A stretch of 64,000 bases of DNA from the NCBI GenBank assembly GCA_934045075.1, contig OW203724.1:4551908-4615907 (forward strand), written 5' to 3'. Source of the DNA: Yponomeuta sedellus. Taxonomy: Eukaryota > Arthropoda > Insecta > Lepidoptera > Yponomeutidae. Shown in pieces: positions 10,901-18,303 of this stretch. Below the pieces are notes generated by a model that made no database searches, was not told the origin of the DNA, and saw only the letters and a program-made list of their open reading frames with translations. The position numbers and the translations under genes are program-made. Each line of letters starts with the position of its first letter. Position 1 is the first letter of the stretch.

Positions 10901-12337
10901 TCAGAAACACATTTTGGTGGAAAGTCAAAATTTAGGCATTAGTTCAGGATTATTAGGCTATCGGTCAAGCAGCCAAGCTCGGACGTCGGAGTCAAACAGA
11001 CTGCAGGTGCACAAAAACCATAGTGAAAAATTACTTGAGCTAAATTATTCTTAAGTGCAAGAAGAAATAGTCTCGTATAATTAAAATACAAGGCTAGGCT
11101 AGCCATTTATACTGGCATCAAACTTACTAGACACATCAATTCAAGAAGACTCAAGAGGCCTCAAGTGCTTGACTCATGAGGGAGTTGCAGACAGTGGTCT
11201 GTCCTCCCAAACGCTATTCAATCTTTAAAACAATCTGATTAAAGTCTGGCGACTGATAGCAGATGAAATAAGAAAAAAAAAAAATAATTCTTTCTGACCA
11301 AGGTAAATCAAAACCAAAGCATTTATCACCAACCGACTTTAGTTTTAGGTAGTGTATGAAAACTACAATGGGTCAATGGTTGCTGAGGGCCATAAACAAC
11401 TTTACTCAATGAGTGGGAAACCCCATGGTACCAAGTTGGCTTGAGAGGTTTAATTGTTTACACTGTGCAATAGATTTATGAATGGAATTGAAGTTACTGA
11501 CATCATCATCTATGGGTAGTATTTTGTGTTCTCCATCCGTATCCACCAGCAATGCCGCATGCCTCATTGGACAGACGAGGAACCTTTTGTCATTCCGAGG
11601 GTCAAACTGCACCCTGAGGATTGGTGTTGGAAACTTGTATCTTTGTTCACATTCTCCAGACAGTATATCCCATATGCACACATTGTGATCTGTTGATGCT
11701 GATAGTAACTGAAAATTTATAAAGTATTAAAACACATAATTATAGCATTAAAAAAAATCTTAAACATAAAAATTGTATATATTTGGTCTGAGTCGGAAGT
11801 TTAAGAATAGGTTGTAGGCTAGTTAATATAGCAAAACAAGGTTTGCGAGGTCAGCTAGTATAACTATAGAAATTCACAAAATATTTAGATACTATCAAGT
11901 GATCCATTGCTTACTTTTCGGCAATTCCGTGACCAGCTAAGGCTGCAAACTGGGTAAACATGGGCTGAGATGGACTTAGCGATGCCTCGCGTCAGAAAGT
12001 CCCAGATGAATATCCTGCCGTCATTGCACCCAACTGCCAGCAGCGTGCCGCGCCTGTTAAAGGCGCAGGTGGCAGCCAGAGAGATGGAATCCAAACTACC
12101 ATCAAACTCCTGGAAAAACGATACATGAGCCATCAGTAGCACATAGGTACATGAGCCATTATAGTAGTCGGATGAAGTATTATGCTATTAGGGGCCTCAC
12201 CTCTGGGTAGTTTTGACCAAATGACTCTGGAATAGGAAATTGAGACAAAATTTAGCAAATAGGTTAATTTGTAGCAATTTTTTCTCATTTTAGAAGAAAG
12301 TGGTTAAGAAACACTTACCAAGTAATTCCAAGTTCAT
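4953..12337 (-). CDS. RBBP5: RBBP5, WD40 subunit of the SET1/MLL histone methyltransferase complexes
   Basis: RBBP5 belongs to the WRAD core (WDR5, RBBP5, ASH2L, DPY30) that stimulates H3K4 methylation by SET1/MLL enzymes in the nucleus. Exons in gene order: 12337-12319, 12226-12201, 12109-11915, 11708-11502, 10587-10406, 9862-9743, 9276-9083, 7945-7770, 5868-5755, 5147-4953. All have AG acceptors and GT donors, phases agree, and the total of 1428 nt gives 475 residues (human 538). The start MNLELLESFGQNYPE and stretches such as ASFDRRGDYVYTGNAKGKIL, WKKCCFSGDGEYICAGSARQ and VSIWAQNQVENWSAFAPDF match the vertebrate protein. The WD40 propeller covers about residues 20-325. The conserved acidic ASH2L-binding segment (ENVEYEERESEFDVEDED) is residues 340-357. 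Exon 9 keeps AAFCSSDEE and PIAPEIEDPE. The Lys/Pro-rich C-terminus is shorter than the human one. The donor at 11501 (GTCAGT) is the weakest. Introns hold SINEs and RTE remnants. Confidence 0.97.
5205..5430 (+). repeat. Diverged tRNA-like SINE in the last RBBP5 intron
   Basis: CTACCAAGACAGAGGTCGTGGGTTC (B-box region) is followed by AATGGCCTCGGTTGAAGTC, AGTTTGGGATTAGGG and AGTGATTGCGTTGTACACAG. The order matches the better preserved copy at 7433-7660. Confidence 0.55.
5937..6156 (+). mobile_element. tRNA-Ile-like SINE, family T1, full + strand copy
   Basis: Starts near GCACTAACCCGTGATAAGGA and runs through GTTCGAAATTTCACTGATGC to a tRNA-like head at 6051-6123: GCCCATTAGCTCAGTTGG (A box), an anticodon-arm-like CTGG/CCAG stem, GGTCGCGGGTTCGAATCCCG (B box) and CATGGGT closing on GCCCAT. 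It continues with TTTTAGCCTCTAAATAGG. The head resembles tRNA-Ile but its anticodon loop is altered. Relatives: 15360-15577, 26041-26214, 26225-26470, 48213-48444 and three tandem copies at 52409-53240. Confidence 0.85.
6330..6845 (+). pseudogene. RTE-type LINE 3' remnant
   Basis: Broken + strand frames end with the motif order typical of RTE-type reverse transcriptase C-termini, such as RAEDRAQWRVLGEAYVQQW at about 6757-6815, followed by a short ATGATG tail (6833-6845). It lies in the RBBP5 intron between exons 8 and 9. Upstream boundaries are blurred. Confidence 0.65.
7183..7224. repeat. Perfect 17-bp inverted repeat, 8-nt loop
   Basis: GGTTTATCTTCTAATGC (7183-7199) and its exact complement (7208-7224) flank GAAGATTT, inside an RBBP5 intron. 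It is too short for a typical miRNA precursor and is probably a palindromic MITE fragment. Confidence 0.85.
7433..7660 (+). mobile_element. tRNA-like SINE of the TTTGGGACC family
   Basis: Head GATCTAGCCATTAAGGCACT, GACAGAGGTCGTGGGTTCGA and TTCCCACTGGTGG, followed by a body with GGTATCCTAGTTTGGGACCA and AGTGATTGTGTTGTGTGGAA. Fragments of the same body appear at 5205-5430, about 35200-35260 and 60165-60310. Confidence 0.7.
8436..8595 (-). pseudogene. RTE-type LINE 3' fragment (minus)
   Basis: The minus strand encodes a GRPKRRWRDD-like stretch followed by a WQE..MNMEEWKAKGE-like stretch and QQCD, the usual C-terminal end of RTE-type reverse transcriptases, broken off on both sides. It lies in the RBBP5 intron between exons 7 and 8. 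Confidence 0.6.
10321..10374. repeat. Near-perfect 22-bp inverted repeat
   Basis: AATTTCCC-A-TAATTTGATTATC (10321-10342) pairs with GATAATCAAATTA-C-GGGAAATT (10353-10374), with one mismatch and a 10-nt loop. It is 30 bp downstream of RBBP5 exon 5 in gene orientation. Confidence 0.85.
10588..11501 (-). other. RBBP5 intron, no recognised feature
   Basis: AT-rich intron between exons 4 and 5 with no recognised repeat or coding segment. The introns 9863-10405 (apart from the inverted repeat at 10321) and 9277-9742 are similarly plain. A tandem pair of GGCCCAGTCCGGACCTGA sits at 9498-9535. Confidence 0.5.
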
Positions 12338-12574
12338 AGTAAAGTCTGACCTAGCCAACGATGAATGGAAATATTAGGAAATTATTTGTTTCGTTCGTCG
12401 ATCTCAGCTTTTTTTTTTGTTGTTTGTCTCATCCAATGCTCTGTGGTCTCATCAACCAAACTTGTGGTCCAAAATACAAACAAACCGCAAACCATGAAAC
12501 CACTACCCACACAAACAAATGTGCATAATAAACAATAAAGGCACCAGTACACAATGGCCTGTACTGATGCTGAT
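12338..12574 (-). promoter_or_regulatory. Probable RBBP5 5' UTR and promoter remnant
   Basis: Only about 240 bases separate the RBBP5 start codon from the target duplication of the THAP element at 12583-14592. No TATA box is obvious. The real promoter lies here or has been pushed about 2 kb away by the insertion. Confidence 0.4.
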
Positions 12575-14600
12575 GGCACGACCACAGAGCATATAAATAA
12601 GAGACGGGACCTCCCCTATATGCTTTTGTAATGAGTTTAGCCCCGTTAGCAATACCAACCAATAGAGCAAAAATGCAATGTCAAAAGTGCTACCAACATA
12701 ACAACTTGTCTGTGCATTAGGGACGTCCACTTACATTGGTACTACATTTATCGATATCGATAAATTTTCATCCAGGGGCTCCGCAGTTAGCCTAATAAAA
12801 TTAATAAAAATCAATGTCAAGGTCTATTGAATTTATTTCAGCAGCTATTTGGTTTTTCCTTAGAGGTGTCCAATCTGAGCGAACTTCATCAATCGGTGGT
12901 TTGGATTCAGGTGCTGAAATCGTCAAAAAAAGTTAAGTTGAGTCGTTATTGATTATTAATTTGTTGGTAAACTATGCTACTTACCGGGATAGTTCTGATA
13001 AATATGCTGAGATTCCAGGCCACAATAATTGTGGTCAAACCCTACTGGACCAATAGCAACAGCTGATATTTTGGCTGCTGTACAAGGTGCTGAAAATGAT
13101 AACACTTTGTAATTTATCAAAGTAAACAAACTCTAGTTACAAAAAACTTCAGCGATACATGAAAAGTCTACGTACCAGAGTTGTTTTGTGAAGCTCGACA
13201 ACTAATAGGTTTTTGTATAGCTGAATCTGAAAATAAACAATTGCAAGAATAGTCCGAAAAAAAATAGTTTGTTCCTGTTTACCACATAACTGCATAATTG
13301 ACTATATAACTATCAAATACATTTTTATAATCGGCTCCATAGGATGGCCGTATATCGTACATTCCCTACAACTTTGTCATACATCATTTTCGTCCAACTC
13401 GTGCCATTTCCGAGAAAACGTATTATGTTAGATCAGTGAGTATATCGCATTGTAGCTTTATATATATATAATATTTTAAGTTAAAAATTAGTAAAAAAAA
13501 TATTTTAGTAATTCCAATCACTAACCAGTTTCAAGTGATGCGACGTGGCTACGTGGTAAGGAAACTCAGCTAGTAAGTAATCAGGAAGAGGAGGCGCATT
13601 TATAAGTAGAGAAGATACAGCCCTGTAAAAAAATGTTTATCAAAGTATGTCATTTACGTATTAAGACGTAATAATAATATTGCGTTCTAAATGACGGAGC
13701 AAAATATATTCAAATGTTCGACGTAAAGCAAGGCGTATTTTGTGTTTTATTACATAATTATTCATGGAATGTAGTAAGTGTTACATTATAAGTTTATAAC
13801 ACAACTCACCATTTCTTTAATCGGCTTCCTTTTAAAATAGTTGTAAAAATCTTTCGGCCGGAAATGATCTCTACAAACATATTTATGTTGGTGGAGTTTT
13901 TCGATGGGGATATACGATATAAGATCTTCCACAATTTTCACCCATTGTCTGCATCTAAAAAAAACAACATTCAATGCAGCCACTAATAGCGCATGGTTGA
14001 AACATTGTTATGGCTTACAGCAATTCACCCGTCATACACTGAGTAGTAATTCTGACCAAGGTACTTATCAGATATTTTTTTATCGATATTGAATATGTGT
14101 ATGGCACATCACTATGACATTGAAACATCTGAGTATTTTTCTCATAGTATATTAATTACGGTTTTTAACATAATTTATGATCTTGCTCTTGTGCAAGATG
14201 ACAAAAACTGTAGCCAGAAATACTTACCGGTCTTCATCCCTAGGAAATTTACCCATAAACTTTCTTTTGGTACCCTTTGACCGGCTGCATCTTATTTTAC
14301 AAATGGCACAAGTTCGACACCATCCGATCAATGCCAATATTAAAAGAAAATCACTAAACACTGTACAACAAGATACACACAGCTAGATATTGAACAAACT
14401 TAAAACACAAAAATTTTAACTAGAAAACGTTCTAATATGTGCCGCGTTCCGCCATATTTGTTATGTTTTCAGTTTGACATTGACAGCAAAGAAAGAGTTA
14501 GTAGTATTAAAGAGTGAGACAAAAATATGTCCGCCATTAAAACGGGGCTAAATGCGAACAAAAATTTCAAAGTTCCTACTTGCGCTAGGCTGGGCACGAC
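12575..14600 (-). mobile_element. THAP-bearing DNA element, copy A, with 8-bp target duplication
   Basis: The element is 12583-14592 (2010 bp), flanked by GGCACGAC at 12575-12582 and 14593-14600. Its ends are CACAGAGCATAT and, on the other strand, CAGCCTAGCGCAAG. Copies C (51675-53677) and B (54273-56207) have the same ends with different 8-bp duplications. It carries, on the minus strand, exons of a THAP-domain gene. Compared with B it lacks about 65 bp near the polyadenylation region. A TATCGATATCGATA palindrome lies near 12750. An 8-bp duplication plus a THAP domain fits P-element-like or hAT transposons; terminal inverted repeats are very short or absent. Confidence 0.85.
12840..14330 (-). 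pseudogene. THAP-domain gene inside element copy A
   Basis: The exon ending at 14228 (first Cys codon 14319-14317) encodes CRTCAICKIRCSRSKG and GKFPRDEDR. The next exon, 13954-13810 (145 bp), encodes RQWVKIVEDLISYIP and YVCRDHF, giving the C2CH pattern of a THAP zinc finger. Later exons mirror those of copy B. The only nearby ATG is out of frame with the zinc-finger frame, and the next exon does not continue it, so this is probably a decayed gene. THAP fingers bind DNA and occur in P-element transposases and host factors. Confidence 0.65.
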
Positions 14601-15190
14601 TGTCTGTTGTAGGCGATCACTTGGTGTTTACACATTGGCGCATTGCTCATTGCTGTTTGGCAAACCACTTGCGATCGACGTGGAAGTAGTTGCGGCCGCA
14701 GCTATATATTTATTTGTGTGTTGGTTGGTTTGTTTGTTTGTTTATTTTTTTTTTGTTTTTTTTTTATTTATTTAAATTAAATAAACTTGAAGGTCTATAG
14801 ATTTATCTTCATTGTTCCGCCACACGGACATTTTGGGTGACTTATAATTCAAGTAGTTCTACAAAAAATCATCGCAACAAAAAAGTACTCTATGTCTATC
14901 CTGGTCAGCGGTCGGTGATGAACTAAACCATGGGCCACTGTGGAAACACGGATGGGCCACGCTACGTCACGATTCCTTTAAAGTGTGCCCCGTGTGCCCA
15001 AGAAACCGAAACCTGTCCGATTGCGCGCCACGATAGGCAATTGTCCGCCACTACACACCATTGCCCCATGTACACAATGGCAAAGGCGATCAGTGGGCCA
15101 TAATGGGCCAATGTGTACTACGGCCTTAAGACAACCTGTGAGACAAACGTCACGCAACTCAGTGGATACTTACGTAACACACAAAAAATC

Positions 15191-15245
15191 AACGTCACTC
15201 AACTCAGTGGATACCTATATTATATCCACTGAGTTGAGTGACGTT
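15191..15245. repeat. Perfect 23-bp inverted repeat
   Basis: AACGTCACTCAACTCAGTGG plus ATA (15191-15213) is exactly complementary to 15223-15245 across a 9-nt loop. A third, direct copy of the core (CAACTCAGTGGATACTTACG) lies just upstream at about 15155. Confidence 0.9.
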
Positions 15246-15359
15246 GGTTTTTACTTTTTTTAAGGTACTCCGGCTGTCAAATGCATACATTTTTTGACAC
15301 TTAGGAGTCGTCTAAATGCTTCACTCGATAGAGTGGAGTGCTACGTAATAGGAGGGCTG

Positions 15360-15577
15360 ATGGTGCCAGATGGTGCTAACCGTGCCAGCGCTCTCCCAAC
15401 TGAACAAATGGGTGACTCACCGGCATCAGTAAAATTTCGTACCTCTTTACAATACTCTCTGTAATACGTACAGGCAGCAACATCTGAAGTAATTAAGTAG
15501 TAATAAGTAGGAAGCCAGAGGTCACGGGTTCGAGTCTCGGTATGGGTTGAATTTTTAGCCTCTAAATAGGTTTTTAT
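15360..15577. mobile_element. T1 SINE, inverted halves
   Basis: 15360-15480 is a minus-strand head (CCAGCGCTCTCCCAACTGA, then CACCGGCATCAGTAAAATTT). 15510-15577 is a + strand B-box half (AGAGGTCACGGGTTCGAG, TTTTTAGCCTCTAAATAGG). Together they form a fold-back arrangement like 48213-48444. Confidence 0.7.
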
Positions 15578-15583
15578 AATAAC

Positions 15584-15637
15584 GTCGTCTCGGATTTCTT
15601 ACTGCCGGCCTACGCTTTAGGAAAAATCCGAGACGAC
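15584..15637. repeat. 14-bp inverted repeat, 26-nt loop
   Basis: GTCGTCTCGGATTT (15584-15597) and its exact complement (15624-15637) surround a GC-richer loop. Confidence 0.8.
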
Positions 15638-16329
15638 AAATTCTATTCACGTTACGTTTTTGCTTCATTTTAGGTAAAATACAGATCGAGCTAAGTACTA
15701 ACCACCTTGTATGATAAGTTTATTCAAAAATGTATGAAATCTTAATACTGTATATTTATCTTGTAATGAAATTTGAAAAGAAAAATATAATTGCTTGTAC
15801 TGATTTAGGTAAATCCATCTTCGACCGTAATCTGTCGCTAAAAGTTGCCTGCAAAATGTATTTCATTATCATATTATTATATTGCAAGTAATAATTTAGT
15901 AATTTGATTCTCCTCTAAAACTATTGTTTTTTGTCAGAAATATGTATTTTTTTTCAATGGATGCTGTAGTTTGATCTAATTTCTGCTGATCGGCAGCAGC
16001 AGCAGATCGCTATATTATGACATAGCAATCGAAATAATTGAGTCGATATTGATTATCGGTATCAGCTACGGGCCGTAGCCTACGGCACTATTTAATTTCG
16101 AACTCTGGTAACCCTTTATCCGTCACTCATTTGTCAAAGTAATTAATGAATGATAACTTTTTTTAATCTGTGGATAATTTGTGCAGTTTGTGCTGTTTTT
16201 TTTTGGGGCGGGCTTTTGAAGAGGATAGGCGCGTTTTTTGAAAGTTTTTCAAAAATATTTCTGAAAATTGTTAAAACTCGATAAACTTACGCTAAAAGTA
16301 TTTAAAACATCGTCGTTAGGTTCGGCGAG

Positions 16330-17496
16330 ATGAAAGATCGCCCGGGGGCAAAGCCCCCTGGGCTTTCCGAGGATGAACCTCCTCCCAAATTAAAGAGGGG
16401 GCGAACTGAGGACCATGGACGCGAACATCACGGCGAGCAGCAGCAGGATGATGGATTCAAGCCATATCTGAAACCAGGTTACAGGCGGCTGTACGCGGAA
16501 AATTTGGTGAGCGATGAATTCATTGTCTTTGTTGAATCCGAAAATGGCAGAATTGGTAATAAAAACCCTGACCAGCTAAACACGATCTTCAAAAATGACG
16601 TCAAGGGCGTGGTGGGCATCAAGCGCATCAATGCTAATAAAATTGGTGTGTGCTTTGGACAAGCTTCCAATGCGAACAACTTCCTGACGAATGACGAACT
16701 GCTGAAGAAACAGGGCTTTAGAGCCTATATTCCCGCGAGGTCTGTAGAGACTATTGGGGTCCTTCGCTTCGTTCCAACAAGTATCACGAATGAAGAACTG
16801 TTTAAGAAACTTGCAGCAGAATTTGAAATTGTAGGCGTAAGGCGCTTTACCCGCAAGGTCAACGGAGAAATTGTTCCGTACAGTTCAGTGTCTGTGACTT
16901 TCTTGTCACAGACACTACCGGAGTATGTATACCTAGATCTGTATAGATTTAAGGTCAATGAGTACAGAGCACCACTTCTGCAGTGCTTTAAGTGCTTCAG
17001 ATTTAACCATGGAGCGAAGTTCTGTAAAGGACTGCAGAAGTGCTCTATCTGCTCTGGTGAGCACCACTTCACAAAATGCGACAAAGAGGATGAATTGAAA
17101 TGTATCAACTGCCAAGGGCCTCACTTGGCAATTTCCAGAGACTGTCCAGTTAAAAAAAACAAGTTAGAAGAACATGTTAATAGGACTAACTATGCAAAAA
17201 TTGCTGCTTCAGCCAAAAAACAAGACAATATTGTCAAAAACTACAACTCGAACTTCCCTCCACTGAAAGCCAAGCCTTCGCCAATGATTGCTAAGGCTCC
17301 CACAAAACCCATAGTAACAGAACCTCCACAACTTGTGATCTCAAATTCAAATTTAGTCAAAGAAATAGTCAAGAGCGACTTCATCTTAAATGGTTTGGTA
17401 GGAGCTTTGGTAACATTGGCGAATGGTAATTTGCCCAAAATCAATGCTTCCATTGTGCAGGAAGTGTTGATTAAATCACTACAGAATAATGGATAA
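16330..17496 (+). CDS. LINE ORF1, gag-like nucleic-acid-binding protein
   Basis: 388 residues, intact. The N-terminus is charged and Pro-rich. The middle (about residues 130-210) is the RRM-like region usual in insect LINE ORF1 proteins. Cys/His knuckles follow in the last third: CFKCFRFNHGAKFC, CSICSGEHHFTKC and CINCQGPHLAISRDC. Such proteins coat the LINE RNA. The stop overlaps the ORF2 start by 8 nt (ATGGATAA at 17489-17496), suggesting coupled translation or reinitiation. Confidence 0.9.
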   Translation: MKDRPGAKPPGLSEDEPPPKLKRGRTEDHGREHHGEQQQDDGFKPYLKPGYRRLYAENLVSDEFIVFVESENGRIGNKNPDQLNTIFKNDVKGVVGIKRINANKIGVCFGQASNANNFLTNDELLKKQGFRAYIPARSVETIGVLRFVPTSITNEELFKKLAAEFEIVGVRRFTRKVNGEIVPYSSVSVTFLSQTLPEYVYLDLYRFKVNEYRAPLLQCFKCFRFNHGAKFCKGLQKCSICSGEHHFTKCDKEDELKCINCQGPHLAISRDCPVKKNKLEEHVNRTNYAKIAASAKKQDNIVKNYNSNFPPLKAKPSPMIAKAPTKPIVTEPPQLVISNSNLVKEIVKSDFILNGLVGALVTLANGNLPKINASIVQEVLIKSLQNNG

Positions 17497-18029
17497 ATCA
17501 TTTATTACAATAGTACAGTTTAATGTAGAAGGAGTTATTAACAAGAAGCCATTATTAATTTCATTTTTATTAAATAATGATGTAGACGTTTGTCTTTTAA
17601 ATGAGACTTGGCTTAGGAACAATAGCACTTTTAATATTCCTAATTACAATATAATTCGACAAGACGGGAAAGATGGACGAGGAGGTGTAGCAATTTTAGT
17701 TAAATCCAATTTGAAATTCTCTACTGTCTCTGTTCCTTTTTACAATTTTATGCATTCTGCTGCAATAATCTTACAAACCAATGCTGGTAATTTATCAATT
17801 CTCTGTAGTTATATACCGCCTCCTAATGATAACCGTAGATTTCAGTGCAGAAGACTCAAACAGATTTTGAATATGTTACCGAAACCAATGCTTTTTTCGG
17901 GCGATCTCAACGCCCATCACGTCGCTTTTGGGTGTTTGAGGTCTAACTCTCGCGGTAATGAGATCTATAACACACTCGATGAGTATGATCTATGTATATT
18001 AAACACTGGTTTTCCTACCACTGTAGGTA
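17489..18029 (+). pseudogene. LINE ORF2, 5' part: apurinic-type endonuclease, cut by RTE insertion
   Basis: Residues 1-180 of ORF2: an endonuclease/exonuclease/phosphatase fold with NVEGV, LNETWL, GRGGVAILV and FSGDLNAHH. The frame breaks inside the endonuclease after TTVG, where the inserted element starts, and stops at 18052 in insert sequence. The endonuclease nicks target DNA for target-primed reverse transcription. Confidence 0.88.
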
Positions 18030-18303
18030 ATAATAATATAAGCCTTTATTAATTTTTCAAAATAATAGTTATTTACATGCAACAATTAGAAATTGACATA
18101 TTTATCATTGTATTACTCGAGTTAATAATTAAATAAATTTTATAAATTGTATTTTTTGCATTTTTATTAGGGTGTCCCTCTCCGGGACATGCTTGGCCTC
18201 CCACAAGCCTTGTGGTTTGTGGGGTGTGGTCTAATCACCCTCGCTGACCAGGCTTCGCTGGGTGATTTAGTGACTTTTCAGTTCAGTTGACATTTTCTTT
18301 AAA

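Larger units (their letters stand above)
14601..16182. other. RBBP5-GCC1 intergenic remainder with palindromes and SINE pieces
   Basis: Holds an AT-rich stretch (14700-14790), repeated GGGCCA/TGTGTAC-type words (14930-15125), the hairpins at 15191 and 15584, and T1 SINE pieces at 15360-15577. Short open frames show no recognisable protein. The last 200 bases should contain the ancestral GCC1 upstream region. Confidence 0.5.

Noticed and set aside
13786..13983. THAP-domain sequence as a host THAP gene
   Set aside because: The same sequence with introns is present twice within bounded 8-bp target duplications, so it is transposon cargo.
14700..14790. A poly(A)/poly(T) tail of a LINE
   Set aside because: T-rich, low-complexity sequence without an adjoining reverse transcriptase or target duplication.
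14985..15263. 92-codon open frame in the RBBP5-GCC1 intergenic region
   Set aside because: It runs across palindromic repeat sequence and encodes no recognisable motif.
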